From an uncultured Collinsella sp. (GTDB lineage Bacteria; Actinomycetota; Coriobacteriia; Coriobacteriales; Coriobacteriaceae), in the NCBI GenBank assembly GCA_958435945.1, contig CAUBIC010000010.1, positions 36,284 to 100,283 of the forward strand: 64,000 nucleotides of DNA, in the 5' to 3' direction. Every line of letters starts with the position of its first letter. The stretch's first letter is position 1. Of the stretch, positions 36,725-44,630 are shown one piece after another. The translations under genes and the position numbers were made by a program. A model generated the notes under the pieces. It saw nothing but the letters and a program-made list of their open reading frames with translations, ran no database searches and was not told the origin of the DNA.

Positions 36725-37885
36725 TCATGGCCTTTGACTTGTAAGACCAAATAGCGCGGGGATATATACCAGGGAAGAAATCCCGAGCGCAACAAGCAAT
36801 ACGACTCGAATGCCCGCAACGCTGCTCAACGCAGCGTTGAGCAGATAGAAAAGAACGGCACCCACCGCCACCATCTGGCTTTGAACCGAAATCAGCGAAC
36901 AGCGCATCGATGAATCGGCAGCATTTTGGAAAACTGAGTATTTGATTGGGGCAAACAACGAGTACGCAACCGTCTGCAGCACATAGAACGCGGGCAGCAA
37001 ATTAGCCGGAGTAAGAGGAATCAAAAACAAAGCTGTCAATACTAAGCGAATGATGCCGCAAATACGCGCAAAACGGCCCTTGTCGACACGAGCAATCACA
37101 CTGGGCACAATAAACCCTATGGAGGCGGAGGCAAGGAGCTGGACCGCAATGGTCACGCCCGAAGCGACGGCATTCATTCCGCGGTCTGCAAGCAACAGTG
37201 AGAAGAAGTCTTCTAGAGCGACGAAGGCAAATGCCTGAGAACAGTCCATGATGAACGCTGACCGAAGAATGCCATTACCCGCAATAGCGGCACCGATCAT
37301 CCTCGGGCTCATTCCATGCCCAGGTGTCACCGCAGCGCTCTCTCTTCTCGCCTCAGGAATACAGACAACGACAACCAATGTCAGCACCATTGTGATGATA
37401 TCGACCGAAAGCCCAATGAGATACTCGCCAGCGGACGAAATGAAACCGCCCACACAAGCGGAGAGGGCATAAGAGGCATAGAAAACAAATCGCTCAACGA
37501 CATTAAGTCTTACGAGCTGGTCCTGAGAGACGCTGTCAATGTAAATCGCTTCTATGGATCCACTCATACATGCAACGGCAAAACCTTTGAGAGCAAACGC
37601 ACCGATTAAAAGCAGAGGAGATCGGACGAGAAGCAGGGCGGCGTAGTACCCAAGCATTCCCACAATGCCAACGAGACCGCTCACCTTTCGTCCAAACCTA
37701 TCAGCAATATAGCCAGTGGGAACTTCAAGGATGAACTTGCTCACTTGATATGCAATCATCATGCTAGAAATCGCCACCATCGAGAATCCGACGAATTCAA
37801 GGTAAACCGTCAGAAAATACAAAATGGTGCTGAAGTTCGACAGAAAAACGAACGCCATATAAAGCAAAACCGTACGGTTTTTCAT
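36725..37885 (-). CDS. Major facilitator superfamily transporter
   Basis: 386 residues with about 12 hydrophobic segments; the loop 2-3 signature appears as GYIADRFGRKVSG. No substrate can be read; resembles small-molecule or drug efflux members. ATG at 37885 follows GGAGGG. Base composition is visibly lower in GC than the surroundings, shared with the LysR gene upstream, so the pair may be acquired. Confidence 0.85.
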   Translation of the reverse strand: MKNRTVLLYMAFVFLSNFSTILYFLTVYLEFVGFSMVAISSMMIAYQVSKFILEVPTGYIADRFGRKVSGLVGIVGMLGYYAALLLVRSPLLLIGAFALKGFAVACMSGSIEAIYIDSVSQDQLVRLNVVERFVFYASYALSACVGGFISSAGEYLIGLSVDIITMVLTLVVVVCIPEARRESAAVTPGHGMSPRMIGAAIAGNGILRSAFIMDCSQAFAFVALEDFFSLLLADRGMNAVASGVTIAVQLLASASIGFIVPSVIARVDKGRFARICGIIRLVLTALFLIPLTPANLLPAFYVLQTVAYSLFAPIKYSVFQNAADSSMRCSLISVQSQMVAVGAVLFYLLNAALSSVAGIRVVLLVALGISSLVYIPALFGLTSQRP

Positions 37886-38004
37886 GCTCCGCCCTCCAAG
37901 AGTCAGCAATCTAAATCGGAATTTTGGAAAAGCATGAGGGCAAAGCTGTCAGCTATGTGTTGCAAGGCGTCAATAATCACTTGACGTCTCGCAGCCACTT
38001 AATC

Positions 38005-38895
38005 TCACGAAGCAAGATGACGCAATAGGTGCAGAAAAACCGTCTGGTGTCGATCGGTCCAGGAGTTTTGCCGATAGCAAAAGTAGATGGGCAAGGCTAC
38101 GTCATGCGAGGCTTCAATGGAGCACTCACTCACTTCCAATACATTTGATGCGAGAGAAGAGCCAGAAAAACTCAATATCAATCCCCCGGCTTGAAGAAAC
38201 TCAGCCTGCGCCCTGCTTCCGTATTCGACGTCGCGGAAGCGGAAATTAACCAGCTGAGCTTCGGGGCATTGATTGATTGCATTGAGACAGGGCGACAAAT
38301 TAATGGGAACAGCTAACCTGCCGCCCAGTAACTCACGAACGGTCATAGCACCCACAGATTGATGACCCGTTGGGCACGAAAGAACCTTGAGCTCCTTTTC
38401 ACCCAAGTATTTCGAAGAAAGGACACTGTCCCTTGGTTCCTCAAATGAGATGGCCGCATCCGAAATGCCAAGCACAAGTGATTCAAAGCATGTAGCCGTT
38501 GGCTGATGCCACACATCAAGGTGAATATGAGGGTGCGAGCTTTCAAACGAGTCATACCAGTTTTCGGCAAAAAGTCGCCCCCGCCCATGAAGGCAGGGGG
38601 CGTAAAGACGAAAGTGGCCGTCGGGCGAGACGCCGTCGTCCCTCGATTGAGCGTACTTTTTGAGATCGTCGACTTGTGCCAGGATCACGCGTGCACGACG
38701 CGCAAATTCTCTGCCCGCCGGAGACAAAACAGCCTCCCCCGTCGATCGGTTGAGCAAAACGATCTGATACTCAGATTCCAACTTTTTGATTGCCGACGAA
38801 ACAGCCTGCGGACTCACATGAACGGCGCGAGCTGCTTTGCGCACGCCGCCATAGTTCGCTACCGCTTGAAGGTATTCGAGTTGAGAAAGCTGCAT
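38005..38895 (-). CDS. LysR-family transcriptional regulator
   Basis: 296 residues: N-terminal helix-turn-helix (LEYLQAVANYGGVRKAARAVHVSPQAVSSAIKKLE, about 6-40) and a periplasmic-binding-like effector domain. It lies upstream of and on the same strand as the MFS gene, with 119 bases between, so it may control that transporter. Lower GC than neighbours. Effector unknown. Confidence 0.88.
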   Translation of the reverse strand: MQLSQLEYLQAVANYGGVRKAARAVHVSPQAVSSAIKKLESEYQIVLLNRSTGEAVLSPAGREFARRARVILAQVDDLKKYAQSRDDGVSPDGHFRLYAPCLHGRGRLFAENWYDSFESSHPHIHLDVWHQPTATCFESLVLGISDAAISFEEPRDSVLSSKYLGEKELKVLSCPTGHQSVGAMTVRELLGGRLAVPINLSPCLNAINQCPEAQLVNFRFRDVEYGSRAQAEFLQAGGLILSFSGSSLASNVLEVSECSIEASHDVALPIYFCYRQNSWTDRHQTVFLHLLRHLAS

Positions 38896-38936
38896 AGATT
38901 ACTCCAAAGGCAGCCAAGTCGACGGACTACGCGCCC

Positions 38937-39272
38937 TCAGATGAGGTTCTCGCCCAGGTTTTTGCCGCCGAGGACGTGCATGTGGAAGTGCATGACGGTC
39001 TGGCCGGCGTTGACGCCCTTGTTGGAGATGACGCGGAAACCGTCCTCCAAGCCCTTGGCCTTGGCAACCTCATGGATGGCGTGGGCCATGGCGCCCATGG
39101 TCTCGGCCGGCACGTTGTCGGCGATGTCGCTGTAGTGCTTCTTGGGGATCACGAGCGTGTGGACCGGCGCCTGGGGGTTGAGGTCGTCGAAGGCGATGAC
39201 CTGGTCGTCCTCATAGACAACGGTTGAGGGAATCTCGTGGTTGGCGATTTTGCAGAAGATGCAATCACACAT
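38937..39272 (-). CDS. HIT-family nucleotide hydrolase
   Basis: 111 residues; zinc-binding-like CIFCKIANHEIPS start and the histidine triad HFHMHVLGG near the C-terminus, as in HinT purine nucleoside phosphoramidases. ATG at 39272 follows GAAAGGAACC. The in-frame extension upstream runs into the palindrome and is not used. Confidence 0.93.
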   Translation of the reverse strand: MCDCIFCKIANHEIPSTVVYEDDQVIAFDDLNPQAPVHTLVIPKKHYSDIADNVPAETMGAMAHAIHEVAKAKGLEDGFRVISNKGVNAGQTVMHFHMHVLGGKNLGENLI

Positions 39273-39297
39273 GGCTGGTTCCTTTCTCACAGACCAA

Positions 39298-39406
39298 GGT
39301 AGTCTTTTTGGGACGGGGCTTTTTTGACTACTTTTTCGCAAGCGCAGGCACTCGGCGAGCCGTCGCGCAAGGGTAGTCAAAAAAGCCCCGTCCCAAAAAG
39401 ACTACC
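39298..39406. repeat. Perfect intergenic palindrome, 34-base arms
   Basis: Left arm 39298-39331 (GGTAGTCTTTTTGGGACGGG then GCTTTTTTGACTAC) is exactly inverted at 39373-39406; the 41-base loop is GC-rich. It fills the space between xseB and the HIT gene. The longest perfect palindrome in the window. Confidence 0.92.
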
Positions 39407-39427
39407 CCAAAGTTGGCTGCGAGGTGG

Positions 39428-39694
39428 TTAGAACGAAAGGTTGTCGTCCGTGTTGGCGGCCTCGCCGTCGGCGAGCACGTCGTTGCCGTCGACGTCCTTC
39501 AGGAGCACCGAGACCTTCTGCTCGGCATCGGACAGGCGGGTGCGCAGGCTCTTGAGGAGCTCGACGCCGCGGGTATAGCTCTCGAGTGACTCCTCGAGCT
39601 CCATATCGCCCGACTCCAAGCTGCGGATGATGAGTTCCAACTCCTGCGAAGCCTGCTTGTACGTAAGCTGCTCGACCGGGGTCTTCTCTGCCAT
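39428..39694 (-). CDS. xseB: Exodeoxyribonuclease VII small subunit
   Basis: 88-residue coiled-coil protein that wraps the XseA stalk; LTYKQASQELELIIRSLESGDMELEESLESYTRGVELL is the family helix pair. RBS GGAAAGGAAA. 42 bases downstream of xseA, same strand. Confidence 0.95.
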   Translation of the reverse strand: MAEKTPVEQLTYKQASQELELIIRSLESGDMELEESLESYTRGVELLKSLRTRLSDAEQKVSVLLKDVDGNDVLADGEAANTDDNLSF

Positions 39695-39736
39695 ATCTGT
39701 TTCCTTTCCTAAAGGTTTATCGCTATGTAACGCGGC

Positions 39737-41188
39737 CTACTCGACCGCATCGACCGTTGCCGCCACATTGCCGTCTGCCATGCGCACGCGGATGGCGTCG
39801 CCGGGCTTAAAGGTCTTGGCGGTCGTAGCCACCCCATCATCGCTGTACGCGATGGAATAGCCACGGGCAAGCACCTTGAGCGGCGACAGGGCATCGAGCG
39901 ACGCGGCAGCTCGGCCTAAGTCGGACGCAGGCTTGCTGAGCATCGTGCGCCCCTGATGCTCCAGACGGGAGCTCGCAAGTGTGAGCGCATGGCGCTTGCC
40001 ATCGAGCCCTGAGGTGCTTGCGATCAAGCGCTCGGGCAGACGCTCGAAGTTGGAGCGGAAGGCCCCAACCGAACGCGTTATGGCGCCGGACAGACGATCG
40101 GCCGTCAGGGCAAGCTCGGACTCGCGACGCTCGACCATAAACGTGGGGTCGTTGAGGCACGGGCGGCATGCGGCTGCATCGAGCGCGTCGCCCAGACGAG
40201 CCGTATAGGCATCCCAGGCTCGACGACCGCGCTGGTCGAGCATTTCCAGATCGACCTGATCCGACCCGATCATCGAAGCCATCGCGGCGCCCAGACGCTG
40301 ATGGCGCGTCTCGAGCACGTCAGCCAACTCCGTCATAGCCGGCGCCACCGATTCTGCCGCTGCCGTTGGCGTGGAGGCGCGACGGTCGCTCACCATGTCG
40401 CAAATCGAGGTATCGGGCTCATGGCCAATACCGGTCACCACGGGCACAGGACAAGCCGCCACCGCGCGGGCAAGCTCCTCGTCATTAAAGGTCATGAGGT
40501 CCTCAAAGGAGCCGCCGCCGCGCACCAGCAAAATACAGTCGGGCGCCGGCGTAATGGAAGCGGCGCGGCGCAAGCCTTCAATAAGCTCTGCCGGCGCACC
40601 CTCGCCTTGAACTTTGGCACCCACGCAAACGAGCTCGACGAGCGGGTTGCGACGACGCAACGTGCGCTTGACGTCGTCGATTACGGCACCCGAAAGCGAG
40701 GTGACGACCGCCACGCGGGAGCAGAACACCGGGATGCGGCGCTTGCGCGCTTCGTCCATCAGGCCCTCGCGGCGTAGCTTTTCGGCCAGTTGCGCCACTT
40801 GTTGACGCAGCAGACCCTCCCCCGCCAACGAAAATGAGCGGGCAACAAAGCTCATGCGACCCGTGGGCTTATAGAGATTGAAGCTGCCCTTAAAGCTCAC
40901 CTGCATGCCGTCACGCAGATCGAAGGTACGCTTGAGATAGGCGCCCTTCCAGATGATGCAGTCGACGGCGGCCGAGTCGTCTTTAATCTGGAAGTAGCAG
41001 TGGCCGCTTCGGGCGTTGGGACCACGGAAACCCGTGACCTCGCCCAGGACACTCAGCTGCGGAATGGCATCGAGCGCACCAGCGGCGATCTCCACCGCCT
41101 GGCTCACGCTGAGCTCCTTGCGCTCCTGCTCATCCGAACCGTCAAACTCGGCGGAAACGGCATTGCCGGTTAGATTCCAGCCTGCCAC
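39737..41188 (-). CDS. xseA: Exodeoxyribonuclease VII large subunit
   Basis: Catalytic subunit of ExoVII, degrades single-stranded DNA. 483 residues: N-terminal OB fold (LSVLGEVTGFRGPNARSGHCYFQIKDD), then the nuclease core with ILLVRGGGSFEDLMTFNDE, VVTGIGHEPDTSICDMVSDRRASTPTAAAE, and a coiled coil. I choose GTG at 41188 because AAAGGAGG lies directly ahead; the frame is open to TTG 41215. Confidence 0.95.
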   Translation of the reverse strand: MAGWNLTGNAVSAEFDGSDEQERKELSVSQAVEIAAGALDAIPQLSVLGEVTGFRGPNARSGHCYFQIKDDSAAVDCIIWKGAYLKRTFDLRDGMQVSFKGSFNLYKPTGRMSFVARSFSLAGEGLLRQQVAQLAEKLRREGLMDEARKRRIPVFCSRVAVVTSLSGAVIDDVKRTLRRRNPLVELVCVGAKVQGEGAPAELIEGLRRAASITPAPDCILLVRGGGSFEDLMTFNDEELARAVAACPVPVVTGIGHEPDTSICDMVSDRRASTPTAAAESVAPAMTELADVLETRHQRLGAAMASMIGSDQVDLEMLDQRGRRAWDAYTARLGDALDAAACRPCLNDPTFMVERRESELALTADRLSGAITRSVGAFRSNFERLPERLIASTSGLDGKRHALTLASSRLEHQGRTMLSKPASDLGRAAASLDALSPLKVLARGYSIAYSDDGVATTAKTFKPGDAIRVRMADGNVAATVDAVE

Positions 41189-41303
41189 GCAGCCTCCTTT
41201 CGTTATCGTGCACAAGGGCTTCGGCCCTGCGCAAATTCAAGTCCAACACATAGTACAGCGCCGCGGGGACACGAATCCCCGCGGCGCCCAGCGACCCAAT
41301 TTG

Positions 41304-42008
41304 TTATCGGTTGGAGTTTCTGTTGTAGCGAGCCATAAGATAGAGCAGCTGAATAATCGAGGTGAGCGCAGCGGCAACATAGGTAAGCGCGGCGGCCGTC
41401 AGCACCTTCTTGGCACCGTTGACCTGCTTGGAACTCATACCCGACTGCTCGATGTACGCCACGGCGCGTCGGCTGGCGTCAATCTCGACAGGCAGCGTAA
41501 CGAGTTGGAACAGTACACTAAACGAGAAGAAGACCAACGCGAGGGATGTGAGCCCGGCAATGTTCATAAACAGGCCCAAGAGCAACACGATGGTCCAAGT
41601 GTTCTGGGTAAAGTTGACAACCGGAACCAGGGCGGTACGCACTTTCATCATGGCATAGCCGCTTTGACGCTGAGCGGCGTGGCCTGCCTCGTGACAGGCG
41701 ACGGCAACGCTTGCGACCGATCCGCCCGAACGGTTGGCGTCTGAGAGATACAGGTTGTTATCCTGCGGGTTGTAATGGTCAGTGAGCTCACCGGCGACAC
41801 CCTTGATACCCACGGCATTGCAACCGTTGGCGTCAAGCATGCGGCGAGCAACCGTGGCGCCCGTGTCGCCGTCCGAGTGAACCTTGGACCAGGTCTTGTA
41901 CGTCGAATTGATATAGCTCTGCGCAGCAAGGCCAAGCACTGTACAAACAAGAACAACCAGCAGGTACAGCGGGTCGATGCCAAAGCCGTAACCATAGTAA
42001 TAGGGCAT
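41304..42008 (-). CDS. YugP-type membrane zinc metallopeptidase
   Basis: 234 residues with four hydrophobic segments and the zinc site ACHEAGHAAQ (HExxH). N-terminal YYYGYGFGIDPLYLLVVLVC and the pattern NGCNAVGIKGV...LTDHYNPQDNNLYLS match the Zn_peptidase_2 family (PF04298). Physiological substrate unknown. RBS CGGAGGAA. Confidence 0.88.
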   Translation of the reverse strand: MPYYYGYGFGIDPLYLLVVLVCTVLGLAAQSYINSTYKTWSKVHSDGDTGATVARRMLDANGCNAVGIKGVAGELTDHYNPQDNNLYLSDANRSGGSVASVAVACHEAGHAAQRQSGYAMMKVRTALVPVVNFTQNTWTIVLLLGLFMNIAGLTSLALVFFSFSVLFQLVTLPVEIDASRRAVAYIEQSGMSSKQVNGAKKVLTAAALTYVAAALTSIIQLLYLMARYNRNSNR

Positions 42009-42072
42009 GCGAATTCCTCCGAATCGAGTTACACGTTGGAGGCATTTTACCCACTCAAACGGCTAGGCTTCC

Positions 42073-43206
42073 TTACAGCAATTCGATTTTTCCGTCCTTC
42101 ACCGTCAACCCCATATTGCCAGAAAGCAGATCGTCCAGGCGCGAGCCCACAAGCTCAAAGCGCCAGCCTTCGCGCAGGGGGCTCTGCTCGGGATGCTCAA
42201 TATAGTCGGCCAGGTCATCGCGCGAGGCAATGACCGAGGTCGCCACGCCCGAGCGCTCGGCAACTAGGCGAATGAGCGCATACATCAGGTCCGTCACGCT
42301 CTCCAACTCCGGCGAGATCTGACGATGCCCACGCACCATGAGCGGCAGGCGGTCGTGCGGGCAGCTCGCACCGCGCTTGATGGCCATGAGCGCGCCGTCC
42401 ACGTCGCGCTCCCCCAGCTGGTCGGTGCCGCGGATGCTGCGGAACTCCTCAACACGCACGGGATTGCGCTTGACGAGCGCCAGCAGTGTGTCGTCGGACA
42501 TGACCCACTTGCGCGGGATGTTACGGCGCTCGGCGCGGTCCTCGCGCCAGGCGGCGAGCTCGCGCGCGATACCCAACTGGTGACGGCTGCACGAATTGAT
42601 GCGTTTGACCTTGCGGAACGCCTCGTGGCGATCGGCGCGATAGTGCGACTCGTCAGCCAGCGGGCGCAGCTCGTCGAGCACCCAGTCCACACGGCCCAGC
42701 TCGCGCAGGCGGCTCATCATCTCGGTATAGGCGACGATCAGGTACTTGACGTCATCGATCGCATACTCAATCTGCTTATCGGTCAGCGGGCGGCGCGACC
42801 AGTCGGTCAGCGACTCGGTCTTGGGCAGCGATACGCCGCAGAACGTCTGAACAAGCGCGCCATACGAAATCTGCTGGCGCTCGCCCAAAAAGGCGGCGGC
42901 GACCTGCGTATCGAAAATCGGTCGTGGCAGCACGCCCACGGTATGGAGCATGACCTCCATATCCTGCGAGCACGCGTGGAAGACCTTGGTCACGCTCTCG
43001 TCGGCCATAAGCTCGGCCAGCGGCGATAGGTCGTCGATTACCAGGGGATCGACCGCGACGCTCTCGGCAGGGGTGGCAATCTGAACCAAGCACAGACGCG
43101 GATGGAACGTGCGCTCACGCAAAAACTCGGTATCGACGGCAATCGCGTCGAACTCACGGGCGCGCTGGCAAAAGTCGAGTAGAGCCTGATGTGTGGAAAT
43201 GTACAT
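42073..43206 (-). CDS. rnd: Ribonuclease D
   Basis: 3'-5' exoribonuclease for tRNA and stable RNA maturation. 377 residues: DEDD exonuclease (FDAIAVDTEFLRERTFHPRLCLVQIA; FHACSQDMEVML; YAIDDVKYLIVAYTEM) followed by HRDC domains. The start ATG at 43206 is uncertain because no good ribosome site is visible; the frame is open to 43242. Confidence 0.93.
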   Translation of the reverse strand: MYISTHQALLDFCQRAREFDAIAVDTEFLRERTFHPRLCLVQIATPAESVAVDPLVIDDLSPLAELMADESVTKVFHACSQDMEVMLHTVGVLPRPIFDTQVAAAFLGERQQISYGALVQTFCGVSLPKTESLTDWSRRPLTDKQIEYAIDDVKYLIVAYTEMMSRLRELGRVDWVLDELRPLADESHYRADRHEAFRKVKRINSCSRHQLGIARELAAWREDRAERRNIPRKWVMSDDTLLALVKRNPVRVEEFRSIRGTDQLGERDVDGALMAIKRGASCPHDRLPLMVRGHRQISPELESVTDLMYALIRLVAERSGVATSVIASRDDLADYIEHPEQSPLREGWRFELVGSRLDDLLSGNMGLTVKDGKIELL

Positions 43207-43304
43207 ATCAACCCATCGAATAAGGTTAGGCCCGAAAAACACGGGTAGGATATCGGCATTGCCTTACAACTATACTCGGTTAGTCACAGAACGGGAACGT
43301 AAGT

Positions 43305-44222
43305 ATGCGCTGCCTTATCATCCACAACCCGGCATCGGGCCCCAGCTCAGATGAAATCTACGCATTCACGCACGCCCTCGCGCAGGGCGGCGACGAGGTC
43401 GTGATGCGTTTTATCGGCGATGGCATGGAGCCCGAGGACGCCGTGGCAGACGTGCGCGAGTTTGACCGCGTGGTCGTTTCGGGCGGCGACGGCACCGTCT
43501 CCAACGTGCTCGATCAGATGCGCGGATGCGGTGTCCCCACGCTCGTCTTCCCCTCCGGTACGGCCTGCCTGTTCTTCAACAACATCGGCAATGCCCCCGA
43601 GGCAGCGGCGCTCGCCAAGGCCTGCCGCGCCGGTCGCACGGTCAAAGTGGACATGGGCGAGCTCTTTTGGCTCGACGAGGACGGCAACGAGAAGCGCCAC
43701 GGCTTTATCATCATCGCCGGCTCGGGCTTCGACGCCGAGATCATGATGAAGGCCGCTCCCACCAAAAACGACATCGGCGAGATCGCCTACTTCCTCTCCG
43801 CGCTCGCCACGCCCAACCCCACGGTGGCGCACTTTACCATTGAGCACGACGGCATTGTCGAGGAGCTCGACGGCATCTGCTGCATGGCTGGCAACACCTC
43901 GGTCATTCAAAACGGCATCAACCTGTTCCCCGATTGCCGCATGAACGACGGCATGGTCGACATCGCGGTCATCGAGCCCGTAAAAACCGTCCAACTGCTC
44001 CCGACCGTGATCACCGCCGCGCTCGACCCCGCCGGCAAGTTGCTCGGCCGTCCGCAGTTCAAGATCATCCAAACCAAGGAAGCCAAGATCACCTGCACGC
44101 CGTCGCTGGGCATGCAGTTCGATGGCGAGATCATCTCCAGCAACTCGGGCGTCTTTGGTGCCCGCGCGCTTCCGCAATGCCTCGACCTCATCGTCGACGA
44201 ATTCTCACCGCTTGGAAAATAG
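43305..44222 (+). CDS. Diacylglycerol/lipid kinase family protein (YegS-like)
   Basis: 305 residues: IIHNPASGPSSDE start, ATP-binding VVVSGGDGTVSNVLDQM and PSGTACLFFNNIG, C-terminal beta domain. Family members phosphorylate diacylglycerol or related lipids (DgkB/YegS type). It diverges from rnd and is followed closely by a tiny membrane peptide gene. Confidence 0.88.
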   Translation: MRCLIIHNPASGPSSDEIYAFTHALAQGGDEVVMRFIGDGMEPEDAVADVREFDRVVVSGGDGTVSNVLDQMRGCGVPTLVFPSGTACLFFNNIGNAPEAAALAKACRAGRTVKVDMGELFWLDEDGNEKRHGFIIIAGSGFDAEIMMKAAPTKNDIGEIAYFLSALATPNPTVAHFTIEHDGIVEELDGICCMAGNTSVIQNGINLFPDCRMNDGMVDIAVIEPVKTVQLLPTVITAALDPAGKLLGRPQFKIIQTKEAKITCTPSLGMQFDGEIISSNSGVFGARALPQCLDLIVDEFSPLGK

Positions 44223-44231
44223 GAGGACCCC

Positions 44232-44324
44232 ATGAACGACAACCCTCTGCTCGGCTTTATCGTCATCGTTTTGGCCATGCTCATCGGCTATGCGATCAAC
44301 GTGATCCACCGCCGGAAGAAGTAA
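44232..44324 (+). CDS. 30-residue single-pass membrane peptide
   Basis: Too short for usual gene calling. AGGAGG (44221-44226) overlaps the lipid-kinase stop and precedes ATG at 44232. Product: polar MNDNP, one hydrophobic helix (LLGFIVIVLAMLIGYAINVI) and a basic end HRRKK, giving a positive-inside single-pass topology. A terminator follows. Function unknown; may assist the lipid kinase. Confidence 0.6.
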   Translation: MNDNPLLGFIVIVLAMLIGYAINVIHRRKK

Positions 44325-44360
44325 TTCCACATTGGTATGATATTCATCCAATTATCGTCT

Positions 44361-44395
44361 CCCCTGCTGTTTATGCATTTGCCAAACAGCAGGGG
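44361..44395 (+). terminator. Terminator after the lipid kinase unit
   Basis: CCCCTGCTGTTT (44361-44372) is exactly inverted at 44384-44395, followed by ATTTTC. The rest of the gap up to 44630 is AT-rich and holds the promoter region of the C69 peptidase. Confidence 0.85.
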
Positions 44396-44589
44396 ATTTT
44401 CATTTCGGGCATTCCCAGCTACTTTATTCGACTACAGTAATTACAGGGCGTCTTTATTAAAGTAAAGCTATAAACTGAGTACAATTAACCGCTCATCGCA
44501 TATTTCATCACGCTTATCGAGTAAGTTTTTTTCTTAGATGAATATTGTTTCTAGTTCGTTACGCTAATGAGGTGTCTTTATTGGCTGAA

Positions 44590-44609
44590 GCCCTCTGGCG
44601 ACAGAGGGC
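44590..44609 (+). promoter_or_regulatory. Leader stem-loop before the C69 peptidase
   Basis: GCCCTCT-GGCGAC-AGAGGGC followed by TTTCGC lies 21 bases before the start codon. It could stabilise the mRNA or be a small attenuator; no known riboswitch pattern was recognised. Confidence 0.4.
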
Positions 44610-44630
44610 TTTCGCACGCTGGGAGGGAAA

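Noticed and set aside
39298..39406. Insertion-sequence terminal repeats
   Set aside because: Only 41 bases lie between the arms, there is no transposase frame and no target duplication seen.
44590..44609. Riboswitch before the C69 peptidase
   Set aside because: Only a single short stem-loop is visible; none of the conserved cores I know (c-di-GMP, c-di-AMP, preQ1 and others) fit.
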